In this document: positions 1-5,791 of the stretch, piece by piece | How the letters are laid out: every line of letters starts with the position of its first letter | How positions within the stretch are numbered: position 1 is the stretch's first letter | Source: an uncultured Collinsella sp. | GTDB lineage: Bacteria > Actinomycetota > Coriobacteriia > Coriobacteriales > Coriobacteriaceae | NCBI GenBank assembly: GCA_900752215.1 | Contig: CAADUO010000059.1 | Span: forward strand, 1-10,532 | Reading direction: 5' to 3' | DNA length: 10,532 bases | Made by a program: the position numbers and the translations under genes | The notes under the pieces: generated by a model | Database searches by the model: none | Told to the model about the DNA's origin: nothing | The model's input: only the letters and a program-made list of their open reading frames with translations

Positions 1-353
1 CAGGCGCCGGAGACCAGGCCGTCGGCATCGCCCATCTTGACCATCATGGTGCCAAAGTAGGTAGCGTCCATCACCTGGGCGCGAGCCTGCTCGATGGTGA
101 CGCCCTTCTTGGCGCGGAGCTCGGCAAACTTCTGCGCGTACTCCTCGTGCTTCTCGGCATTGCGCGGGTCGATGACGGTGGCGCCGGGAACGTCGATCTC
201 GTCAGGGTTGCCCAGGATGACGATCTTTGCCAGGCCCTCCTCGATGATCTTGGTGGCCGCGACGATGGTGCGCGGATCCTCGCCCTCGGGCAGGACGATC
301 GTCTTAAGGTCGGCCTTGGCGGCAGACTTCATACGGTTAAGGAAATCGCTCAT
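1..353 (-). CDS. pta: Phosphate acetyltransferase, N-terminal part (cut by window edge)
   Basis: Phosphotransacetylase interconverts acetyl-CoA plus phosphate with acetyl phosphate plus CoA. With acetate kinase it forms the fermentative ATP-yielding acetate pathway in the cytosol. The visible 117 codons begin MSDFLNRMKSAAKADLKTIV and continue with LPEGEDPRTIVAA, then ILGNPDEID near residues 46-54 and a segment ending MGDADGLVSGA, all typical of the Pta catalytic domain N-terminus. There is no long N-terminal DRTGG-type extension, so it appears to be the short form. The start at 353 is fixed by an AAGGAG Shine-Dalgarno sequence (about 358-363 on the plus strand, read in reverse). The reading frame is open to base 1; the C-terminal part, and probably ackA, lie outside the window. 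It is divergent from glf. The family call is firm; the exact symbol is by homology. Confidence 0.9.
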   Translation of the reverse strand, partial: MSDFLNRMKSAAKADLKTIVLPEGEDPRTIVAATKIIEEGLAKIVILGNPDEIDVPGATVIDPRNAEKHEEYAQKFAELRAKKGVTIEQARAQVMDATYFGTMMVKMGDADGLVSGA

Positions 354-406
354 GTTACTCCTTACAAGCGTTTCACTAAGCTCCAGGCGCCCGGCTGTTC
401 ACGAAT

Positions 407-427
407 AAACCCGCTGCTAGCGGGTTT
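407..427. promoter_or_regulatory. Perfect hairpin in the pta leader
   Basis: The arms AAACCCGCT (407-415) and AGCGGGTTT (419-427) form a perfect 9-bp stem around a 3-base loop. It lies 54 bases upstream of the pta start, inside the predicted pta leader, between two divergent genes where no transcript needs to end. On the minus strand it is followed by ATTCGTG rather than a U-tract, so it is a weak terminator candidate at best. It may be a leader structure that controls or stabilises pta mRNA. The structure is seen directly; any role is inferred. Confidence 0.5.
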
Positions 428-480
428 ACCTTTCAATTATGTACGCCGCGGTGCTTGAGCTTTCCTTGTGTGGCAAGCTC

Positions 481-486
481 ATTATA
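481..486 (-). promoter_or_regulatory. Putative -10 box of the pta promoter
   Basis: The plus-strand ATTATA reads TATAAT on the minus strand, a perfect -10 consensus. Transcription would start near 474 and leave a leader of about 120 bases before the pta ATG, containing the 407-427 hairpin. At a 17-base spacing the -35 position reads GCGATT, which is poor, so activator dependence or a different start is possible. Confidence 0.5.
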
Positions 487-500
487 GGACGCATTAGCGC

Positions 501-506
501 TATAAT
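501..506 (+). promoter_or_regulatory. Putative -10 box of the glf promoter
   Basis: TATAAT at 501-506 is a perfect -10 hexamer, 79 bases before the glf start codon. No good TTGACA-like -35 is seen at 16-18 bases upstream. With the minus-strand TATAAT at 481-486 it forms a 7-bp inverted repeat, ATTATAG (481-487) and CTATAAT (500-506), so the two divergent promoters overlap and may compete. Confidence 0.5.
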
Positions 507-584
507 CGCTCTGATAAATATGTCTCGAAGAATGTTCGAGAAAAGCCCAGCTAACGAGCCCGTGGCTTTTGACAAGGAGTATCG

Positions 585-1787
585 ATGCAGATTACCTCAG
601 GCCTGCCTGAAGGCTTTAACGCCGGCGCGTACGACATGATTGTCGTCGGTGCTGGATATGCCGGTGCCGTTTGTGCCCGCCGTCTCGCCGAGACCATCGG
701 CTATCGTGTTGCCGTTTTGGAGCGCCGTAGCCACATTGCGGGCAATGCCTATGACTGCACTGACGAGGCCGGAATCCTGATCCACGAGTACGGTCCGCAT
801 ATCTATCACACCTTTAACGAGCGCGTGCACAATTTCCTGTCGCGCTTTACCAAGTGGACGGATTATCAGCACAAGGTGCTCGCCAACATCAACGGTACCC
901 TTATGCCCGTGCCCTTCAACCATGCGAGTCTCAAGCTCGCCTTTGGTGACGAGCGCGGCGAGGAGCTGTATCAGAAGCTCGTGGAGACCTTTGGCAAGGA
1001 TGTCAAGGTGCCCATTATGGAGCTGCGTAAGAAGAACGACCCCGACTTGGCCGAGGTCGCCGATTACGTCTACGAGAACGTCTTTTTGCATTACACCATG
1101 AAGCAGTGGGGCCAGACGCCCGATCAGATCGATCCTTCGATCACCGGCCGCGTTCCCGTCTTTGTGGGCGATGATGACCGCTACTTCCCGCAAGCTCCCT
1201 TCCAGGGCATGCCGCAGGAGGGCTACACGGCGCTCTTTGAGCACATGCTCGACCACGACCTGATCGACGTGTTCTGCGACGTGGACGCCCGCGATCTCTT
1301 TGAGATCGACGAGACCACCGTCAAGATCGATGGCAAGGTCTACGGCGGCGAGATTGTCTATACCGGTCCGCTCGATGAGCTGTTCAACCTCGACTTGGGT
1401 GCGTTGCCGTACCGCACGCTCGATATGAAGTTCGAGACGCTCGATATGGACCAGTTCCAGCCCGTGGGCACCGTCAACTACACCACGAGCGAGGACTACA
1501 CGCGTATCACCGAGTTCAAGAACATGACCGGTCAGGTCCTGCCCGGCAAGACCACCATCATGAAGGAGTACTCCAAGGCCTATACGCCCGGCTCGGACGA
1601 GACGCCGTACTACGCCATTCTTGAGCCCGAGAACCGTGAGCTCTATGAGCGTTATCTTGAGCGCGTCCAGAACCTGACGAACTTCCACCCGGTGGGTCGT
1701 CTGGCCGAGTATCGTTACTACGATATGGACGCTGTGACCAATTCCGCCCTCGATCTTTCGGATGAGATTATCGCCTGCCATGCATAA
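585..1787 (+). CDS. glf: UDP-galactopyranose mutase
   Basis: This flavoenzyme interconverts UDP-galactopyranose and UDP-galactofuranose in the cytosol, supplying the galactofuranose donor for cell-surface glycans. The 400-residue protein is close to the usual family length. A Rossmann FAD site, VVGAGYAG, lies at residues 20-27, followed by the acidic end of the second strand (VLERRSHIAGNAYD, 44-57). The conserved EYGPHIYHTF block is near 68-77. Residues matching the family's substrate-site positions are W175 (KQW), R189 (TGR), Y200 (DRYFPQ), R307 (TRITEF) and the RYYDMD block at 377-382. The start is supported by AAGGAG at 574-579, five bases before the ATG. Its last 8 bases overlap the following glycosyltransferase gene, so the two are co-transcribed and probably translationally coupled. 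Nothing appears broken or missing. Confidence 0.96.
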   Translation: MQITSGLPEGFNAGAYDMIVVGAGYAGAVCARRLAETIGYRVAVLERRSHIAGNAYDCTDEAGILIHEYGPHIYHTFNERVHNFLSRFTKWTDYQHKVLANINGTLMPVPFNHASLKLAFGDERGEELYQKLVETFGKDVKVPIMELRKKNDPDLAEVADYVYENVFLHYTMKQWGQTPDQIDPSITGRVPVFVGDDDRYFPQAPFQGMPQEGYTALFEHMLDHDLIDVFCDVDARDLFEIDETTVKIDGKVYGGEIVYTGPLDELFNLDLGALPYRTLDMKFETLDMDQFQPVGTVNYTTSEDYTRITEFKNMTGQVLPGKTTIMKEYSKAYTPGSDETPYYAILEPENRELYERYLERVQNLTNFHPVGRLAEYRYYDMDAVTNSALDLSDEIIACHA

Positions 1788-2811
1788 AGTCATAACATTC
1801 GGTATTCCCTCGTATAACGCCGCCAAGGACATGGACCATTGCATCACCTCTATCTTGGAGGGGAGCAATTACGCCACCGATATCGAGATTATCGTGGTGG
1901 ACGACGGCTCCAAGGACGAGACGGCCGCCAAGGCCGACGAGTGGGAGGCCCGTTATCCTGGAATCATCCGCGCGGTGCACCAGGAGAATGGCGGTCACGG
2001 TATTGCCGTTCTTTCGGGTCTGCGCGAGGCACAGGGCACCTACTACAAGGTTGTCGACTCGGACGACTGGCTCGACGGTGCGGCGCTTTCGACCATGCTG
2101 TCGATTCTGCGTGGCTTTGAGGAGCGCGACCAGCGCGTCGACCTGTTTATCTCGAACTACGTGTACGAGAAGGTTTACGAGGGCACGCATACCGCTATTG
2201 GCTACAAATTTGCCCTGCCGCGCAAAAAGATCTTTTCCTGGGATCAGATCGGTCATTTCCGCCTGGACCAGAACCTACTCATGCACAGCCTGTGCTATCG
2301 CACGGATGTGCTGCGCGAGTCCAACCTTCCCATGCCGCCGCACACGTTCTATGTGGACAACATCTACGCCTACGTGCCGTTGCCGCGTTGCAAGACCATG
2401 TACTACGCCGACATCGACCTCTATCGCTACTTTATCGGTCGCGAGGGCCAGAGTGTCAACGAGGCCACGATGGTCAAGCGTCTGGACCAGCAGTTCCGTG
2501 TTACGCGCATCATGATGGAGTCGTACCACCTGTACAGCGATGTTGAGTCGTCGCGTCTGCGCTCGTACATGATGGGCTATTTCACCATGATGATGGCGAT
2601 CTGCTCGGTGCTCACCAAGCTTTCCGAGGAAGATTGCGCCGACGAGCGCCTAAAGACGCTGTGGAATGATTTGAAGGCCTACGACGAGCGCATGTATCGT
2701 CGTGCCCGCTACGGCGTGGTCGGCTTCTTCACTAACCTGCGTGGACGGGCCGGAGACAAAACCACACTCGGCCTATACCGTCTTGCCTCAAAGATCTTCA
2801 AATTCAACTAG
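1780..2811 (+). CDS. Family 2 glycosyltransferase (possible galactofuranosyltransferase)
   Basis: This GT-A fold glycosyltransferase probably moves a sugar from a nucleotide donor onto a surface glycan at the cytoplasmic face of the membrane. From the ATG at 1780 the product is 343 residues and opens MHKVITFGIPSYNAAKD, the first strand of the GT2 fold. IIVVDDGSKDET lies near residues 37-48. The metal-binding DxD region, VVDSDDWLD, is near 91-99. The C-terminal half is a helical region without obvious membrane segments and may recognise the acceptor. An in-frame ATG at 1762 would add six residues. I prefer 1780 because it puts the first beta strand at the N-terminus and overlaps glf by only 8 bases; neither start has a clear Shine-Dalgarno sequence, which fits coupling to glf. 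The neighbour suggests UDP-galactofuranose as donor, but this is inference from context. Confidence 0.88.
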   Translation: MHKVITFGIPSYNAAKDMDHCITSILEGSNYATDIEIIVVDDGSKDETAAKADEWEARYPGIIRAVHQENGGHGIAVLSGLREAQGTYYKVVDSDDWLDGAALSTMLSILRGFEERDQRVDLFISNYVYEKVYEGTHTAIGYKFALPRKKIFSWDQIGHFRLDQNLLMHSLCYRTDVLRESNLPMPPHTFYVDNIYAYVPLPRCKTMYYADIDLYRYFIGREGQSVNEATMVKRLDQQFRVTRIMMESYHLYSDVESSRLRSYMMGYFTMMMAICSVLTKLSEEDCADERLKTLWNDLKAYDERMYRRARYGVVGFFTNLRGRAGDKTTLGLYRLASKIFKFN

Positions 2812-2844
2812 CTGCTGAGTAATCGCTGCTGATAGGTTGACTGG

Positions 2845-2952
2845 GCCCCTTGGCCTTTAGTTTGCTACTGCGAACAGTCCTGCTCGCACGGAAAGCACAT
2901 TAAGTGCTTTCCGGCTCGTGCGGAACTTGTATCAAACTAAAGGCCAAGGGGC
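2845..2952 (-). repeat. Structured stem-loop element, copy 1 (core read on minus strand)
   Basis: A perfect 20-bp inverted repeat (2845-2864 with 2933-2952) encloses a 68-base core. In the core, 9-base arms at 2890-2898 and 2904-2912 close a 5-base loop (2899-2903). Just outside, CGCAC (2885-2889) pairs with GTGCG (2918-2922) across a 5-base bulge. Read on the minus strand the core holds AGTTCCGCA, CACTTAATGTG, AGGACTGT and a GTTTG/CAAAC closing pair, all shared with the second copy at 3047-3175, which has different arms. The element begins 33 bases after the glycosyltransferase stop. It could be a 3'-end structure or terminator, or a repeated structured RNA. No U-tract follows it on the plus strand, so it is not a textbook intrinsic terminator. 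Confidence 0.8.
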
Positions 2953-3046
2953 TTCTGCTATAAGAATCGATTGTCAGGCTGCCTGAATTTGAAGATCTTA
3001 GACGCGCGGTACACAGGGGCCTGGGCTGAAAAAATTTTAGTTGGTA

Positions 3047-3175
3047 GTCGGTTGGAGGCGGGCGGGCATTACGTTTGTCGCGAGTTCCGCATGCAAAGAA
3101 GGCCACTTAATGTGGCCTTCGTCTTGCATAGGACTGTAGAGCAGCAAACGTAATGCCCGCCCGCCTCCGACCGAC
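3047..3175 (+). repeat. Structured stem-loop element, copy 2
   Basis: Two 31-base arms (3047-3077 and 3145-3175) pair with a single non-Watson-Crick position, T3053 against G3169. That would be a G-U wobble in plus-strand RNA and an A-C mismatch in minus-strand RNA. The 67-base core carries a 9-bp hairpin (3098-3106 with 3112-3120, loop TTAAT) and an ATGCAA/TTGCAT helix (3091-3096 with 3124-3129). AGTTCC (3084-3089) can pair with GGACT (3131-3135), leaving one bulged U. It shares its sequence blocks and spacing with copy 1 but not its arms. It begins 12 bases beyond the peptidase stop. On the minus strand a T-run (3034-3029) lies 12 bases past the stem, so weak termination for the peptidase gene is possible. 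Confidence 0.8.
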
Positions 3176-3187
3176 GGTCGAGTGGGG

Positions 3188-4189
3188 TTACTTCGCGGCG
3201 CCGGGGATGCCGTGGGAGGTTTTGGCGGTTTTGGCTCCGTTTACGATGGCGGTCTGTAGGGCCCTTACTGCGAGCATGCCCAGTAGGTCTAGGGGAATGG
3301 CGGCGCTTGCCTGGGCGCCCAGTTTGCCGCTGGCGAGGGTGTAGATGGTGTCGCCGTCGTTGGTGGTGTGCGTGGGACGGATGGCGTGTGCGTAGGCGTC
3401 TGCGGCCATCTGGGAGACCTTGGTGGCTTGTGCCTTAGTGAGTTCCACGTTGGTGACGATGCAGCTGATGGTGGTGTTGGTGCGGTCGAGCGGCATCTGC
3501 ATGGATCCGGCGGCGGCAAAGGCTGCGAGTTCCATGTCGACGATCTGGTCGCTATCGGCTGCGGCGCGCATACCGGCGACCCACTCGCCGGTGAAGGGGT
3601 CAACAACGTTGCCGCAAGCGTTGACCGAGACCACGGCGCCTACCTTAACGGGACCGAGCGCCACGGCGGCAGCGCCAAGGCCGGCCTTCATGCAGGTGGC
3701 AGGCCCCATGAGCTTACCCACGGTAGCGCCCGTGCCGGCGCCTACGTTGCCCTGTTCGAGCTTGGTGGGGGTGTGGTCGAGTGCTTCGCGCACGGCGGCG
3801 ATGCCGGCCTCAATGTCGGGGCGCACGGTGGGGTCGCCAAAGGCGAGGTCGAAGATACAGCTGGAGCACACGATAGGCACCTGCGTGGGGCCGACGGGAA
3901 GGCCGATGCCGCGGCTCTCGAGCTCGCGGGCGACGCCGCTTGCAGCTTCGAGGCCAAAGGCCGATCCGCCCGAAAGGCAGACGGCGTGGACCTTGTCGAC
4001 GGTGTTCTCGGGTCGCAGCAGGTCGGTTTCGCGCGATGCTGGAGCACCGCCGCGAACGTCAACGCCGCCGGTGGCGCCCTCGGGCGCCACGATTACGGTG
4101 CAACCGGTGCCGGCCTCCTCGTCCGTATAGTTGCCATAGCAAAAGCCATCGACATCGCAGACGTCAATGGCCTCGAGCAGTGTATCCAT
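3188..4189 (-). CDS. P1 family peptidase (DmpA/NylC-type self-processing Ntn-like hydrolase)
   Basis: The 333-residue protein fits the P1/S58 family, whose members cut themselves once to expose a nucleophilic Ser or Thr. They then hydrolyse N-terminal residues of small peptides, beta-peptides or related amides. Visible family features are TGCTVIVAPEGATGGVDVRGG near residues 28-48, a VHAVCLSGGSAFGLEAASGV segment near 67-86, and GNVGAGTGATVGK near 147-159. The motif DRTNTT is at 235-240. By comparison with NylC, the N238-T239 bond is the likely autocleavage site and T239 the nucleophile. There is no signal peptide, so it should be cytosolic. The start is supported by an AGGAG sequence at 4196-4200 read in reverse. 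It follows maf on the same strand after a probable terminator, so it may have its own promoter. The natural substrate cannot be read from the sequence. Confidence 0.9.
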   Translation of the reverse strand: MDTLLEAIDVCDVDGFCYGNYTDEEAGTGCTVIVAPEGATGGVDVRGGAPASRETDLLRPENTVDKVHAVCLSGGSAFGLEAASGVARELESRGIGLPVGPTQVPIVCSSCIFDLAFGDPTVRPDIEAGIAAVREALDHTPTKLEQGNVGAGTGATVGKLMGPATCMKAGLGAAAVALGPVKVGAVVSVNACGNVVDPFTGEWVAGMRAAADSDQIVDMELAAFAAAGSMQMPLDRTNTTISCIVTNVELTKAQATKVSQMAADAYAHAIRPTHTTNDGDTIYTLASGKLGAQASAAIPLDLLGMLAVRALQTAIVNGAKTAKTSHGIPGAAK

Positions 4190-4249
4190 GTTTAACTCCT
4201 ATCGGTTTTCCGCCGCGCCTTGTGCCCGGTCGGGATCCGTACGGTACGC

Positions 4250-4282
4250 CAAAATTGTAGGCGCTGGGGAATACCCAGCGCC
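4250..4282 (-). terminator. Intrinsic terminator after maf
   Basis: GGCGCTGGG (4260-4268) and CCCAGCGCC (4274-4282) form a perfect 9-bp GC-rich stem with a 5-base loop. It begins eight bases beyond the maf stop. On the minus strand the stem is followed by TACAATTTTG, a short broken U-tract. This fits a moderate terminator for the pfpI-maf unit with some read-through into the peptidase gene. Confidence 0.6.
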
Positions 4283-4290
4283 AGATGCAA

Positions 4291-4872
4291 TTACGAGAGT
4301 TTTTGAATCGCGCGCGCGACGCGGGCGATGGGTAGGCCCACCACGTTATAGAAGTCGCCCGAAATATCGTGCACGAGCATGCGTCCGCCTGTGCCCTGAA
4401 TGCCGTAGGCGCCGGCCTTGTCCATGGGCTCACCCGAGGCGACGTAGTGCTCGATCTGCTCGTCGCTGAGCTCGTAGAACGTCACGTCGGTCACATCGAC
4501 AAAGGACAGGCTTTCGGCGGCATGCGGGGCGGCCGTATCGCCTGCCTTAACGATGCAGACGCCGGTTGCGACCTGGTGCGTGCGGCCCGAAAGCTCACGG
4601 AGCATGGTGCGCGCCTCGTCCTCGGTTGCCGGCTTGCCCAGAATCTTGCCGTCAAAGGTGACGATGGTGTCGGCCGCGACCGTCAGCTCATTGGGCTCGG
4701 CATGCTCGGCGGCAACGGCGGCGGCTTTTGCGCGTGCTAAGCGTTCAACGAGCGTAAGCGGGGCCTCGCCATCAAACGGCGTTTCGTCGATATCGGCAGG
4801 AATGATGCGAATGTCATAGTCCGCCTCGCGCATCAACTCGATGCGGCGCGGTGATTGCGAAGCCATAATCAT
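4291..4872 (-). CDS. maf: Maf family nucleoside triphosphate pyrophosphatase
   Basis: Maf proteins hydrolyse non-canonical or unmodified nucleoside triphosphates (dTTP/UTP or modified bases, depending on subgroup) to monophosphate and pyrophosphate. They act in nucleotide house-cleaning and have been linked to cell division. The 193-residue product starts MIMASQSPRRIELMREA with the signature SQSPRR loop. VAADTIVTFDGKILGKP (about 65-81) carries the catalytic aspartate region. The C-terminal signature runs from MDKAGAYGIQG through GDFYNVVGLPI. The full family length is present. The ATG at 4872 overlaps the upstream DJ-1/PfpI stop as ATGA, indicating translational coupling. The second ATG two codons later is an alternative start. 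The DKAGAYGIQG version suggests the dTTP/UTP subgroup (YhdE-like), by family comparison only. Confidence 0.93.
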   Translation of the reverse strand: MIMASQSPRRIELMREADYDIRIIPADIDETPFDGEAPLTLVERLARAKAAAVAAEHAEPNELTVAADTIVTFDGKILGKPATEDEARTMLRELSGRTHQVATGVCIVKAGDTAAPHAAESLSFVDVTDVTFYELSDEQIEHYVASGEPMDKAGAYGIQGTGGRMLVHDISGDFYNVVGLPIARVARAIQKLS

Positions 4873-5411
4873 AGCTGAATGCCCTCGGCGACTTTCTCGA
4901 CGGCCTTGTCGCCGGCGAGCGTGCGCAGCAGCTCAAGCGCAAAAGGGAGCGACTGGGCCATGCCGCTGGCGGTGATGATGTTGCCGTCTTGCGTAACCTT
5001 CTCGCCGGTATAGGCGCCTTTGGGGAAGCTTTTCTCAAAGCCAGGGAAGCACGTGGCGTGGCGCCCCTCGAGCAGGTCGAGCTCGCCCAGGATAAACGGG
5101 GCGGCGCAGATGGCGGCGACGTGCTTGGTCGCGGCGAACTCGCAGACCACGTCGCAGACGCGCTGATCGGCGCGCAGGTTGGTGGCACCGGGTAGGCCGC
5201 CGGGCAGCACGACGCAGTCGTACTCGTCAAAGTTGATCTCATCAAAGAGTGCATCGCAGGTCACGGGGATCTGCAGCGAGCTTACGACCTCACGCGTGGG
5301 CATGATCGAGACGAGTGTGGCACGCACGCCGCCGCGACGCATGACGTCGACCATGGTCAAGCATTCAATAGTTTCAAAGCCATCGGCGGCGAGAACGGCA
5401 ACGCTGGGCAT
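4869..5411 (-). CDS. DJ-1/PfpI family protein (YajL/ThiJ-like)
   Basis: A 180-residue single-domain protein of the DJ-1/ThiJ/PfpI superfamily. Members are glyoxalase-, chaperone- or deglycase-like cytosolic stress proteins, and the biochemical role of individual members is debated. It has the N-terminal AADGFETIE turn (residues 8-16) with the conserved acidic residue, VVLPGGLPGATNLR (67-80), and the nucleophile elbow AAICAAPFILGE (99-110) with C102 as the likely reactive cysteine. I start it at 5411 because AAAGGAA (5417-5423 in reverse) sits five bases upstream. The in-frame ATG at 5435 would add eight residues with no family match and lies in the loop of an inverted repeat. It is first in a two-gene unit with maf. 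Substrate is unknown. Confidence 0.9.
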   Translation of the reverse strand: MPSVAVLAADGFETIECLTMVDVMRRGGVRATLVSIMPTREVVSSLQIPVTCDALFDEINFDEYDCVVLPGGLPGATNLRADQRVCDVVCEFAATKHVAAICAAPFILGELDLLEGRHATCFPGFEKSFPKGAYTGEKVTQDGNIITASGMAQSLPFALELLRTLAGDKAVEKVAEGIQL

Positions 5412-5426
5412 GAGAGTTCCTTTCAT

Positions 5427-5453
5427 AGACGGCATACAATTAGCCGTCTTATA
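5427..5453 (-). promoter_or_regulatory. Inverted repeat and possible -10 box before the DJ-1/PfpI gene
   Basis: AGACGGC (5427-5433) and GCCGTCT (5443-5449) form a perfect 7-bp inverted repeat with a 9-base spacer. On the minus strand, TATAAG (5453-5448) overlaps the upstream arm and could be a -10 box with a start near 5440. The -35 position (GTGGCA at 17 bases) is weak. The repeat would then cover the transcription start, as an operator does, or form the first hairpin of the leader. The repeat is seen; the promoter is inferred. Confidence 0.35.
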
Positions 5454-5676
5454 CCCCGAAGACCTCCACTTGCCACGCTCGATTTCCCAATGTTTTAAAT
5501 AGCCCGTCCGAATTAGCTACCCTCACCCATCCTCAACAATCTCAATCTGTAATATCCATCGACCAAAACTAGCCGCAACTGTTACAGATCGAGACAGTCC
5601 CCAACAGCACCGTCCCGTTCGGGGAACGACCGCCACAGGTACGGCGGGCAGAGGCTCACTTTTTTCTCGGTTTTTC
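5454..5676. other. Intergenic spacer with a long imperfect inverted repeat
   Basis: I see no credible gene here. CTCAATCTGTAA (5541-5552) and TTACAGATCGAG (5582-5593) form a 12-bp inverted repeat with one mismatch and a 29-base spacer, suggesting paired operator half-sites or a relic of a mobile-element end. A small CGTTC/GAACG hairpin lies at about 5614-5626. Short open frames crossing the region lack ribosome sites and family motifs. Confidence 0.4.
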
Positions 5677-5706
5677 TTGACGGAATCTCACCTGTTGTAG
5701 TACTTT
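5677..5706 (+). promoter_or_regulatory. Possible promoter for the beta-glucoside operon
   Basis: TTGACG (5677-5682) and TACTTT (5701-5706) are separated by 18 bases. The -35 matches consensus at five of six positions and the -10 at four of six. Transcription would begin near 5713, about 43 bases before the strong terminator hairpin at 5756-5791 and nearly 200 bases before the EamA gene. This arrangement would be an attenuated leader. Confidence 0.4.
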
Positions 5707-5755
5707 GTCCCAGTCTAAAAACGCGTGGACTTTTCTGGGCGCTAGCCACCTTTTT

Positions 5756-5791
5756 GCCACGCAACCGAGCAGTCGGTTGCGTGGCTTTTTT
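5756..5791 (+). terminator. Strong intrinsic terminator, possible attenuator of the downstream operon
   Basis: GCCACGCAACCGA (5756-5768) and TCGGTTGCGTGGC (5773-5785) form a perfect 13-bp stem with a GCAG tetraloop, followed directly by six T residues (5786-5791). It points along the plus strand, but no plus-strand gene ends nearby. The nearest plus gene upstream is the glycosyltransferase ending at 2811. It lies between a possible promoter (5677-5706) and the EamA start at 5909. A leader segment GCGTGG (5723-5728) is complementary to CCACGC in the 5' arm (5757-5762) and could form a competing structure. The terminator is clear; attenuation is inferred. Confidence 0.85.

Noticed and set aside
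597..1868. Long minus-strand open frame (about 420 codons) opposite glf
   Set aside because: It mirrors the glf coding frame, has no family motifs or ribosome site, and long antisense frames are expected in GC-rich coding DNA.
2971..3153. Possible 60-codon gene in the convergent spacer
   Set aside because: It overlaps the second stem-loop element and has no ribosome site or family resemblance.
2845..3175. Integron attC sites
   Set aside because: Variable arms and bulges are reminiscent, but the arms are far longer than attC simple sites, the GTTTG/CAAAC boxes are inside rather than at the ends, and no integrase or cassette genes are present.
2845..3175. Miniature transposable element (MITE) with terminal inverted repeats
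   Set aside because: MITE copies share their terminal repeats; here the ends differ and the core is conserved. No target duplication was found.
2845..3175. Retron RNA (msr-msd)
   Set aside because: No reverse transcriptase gene is nearby and the layout is a single long stem-loop.
3368..4195. Plus-strand open frame opposite the P1 peptidase
   Set aside because: Antisense shadow, rich in Gly, Ala and His, without motifs.
5713..5791. Classical LicT/BglG ribonucleic antiterminator site
   Set aside because: No sequence close to the known RAT consensus overlaps the terminator's 5' arm.
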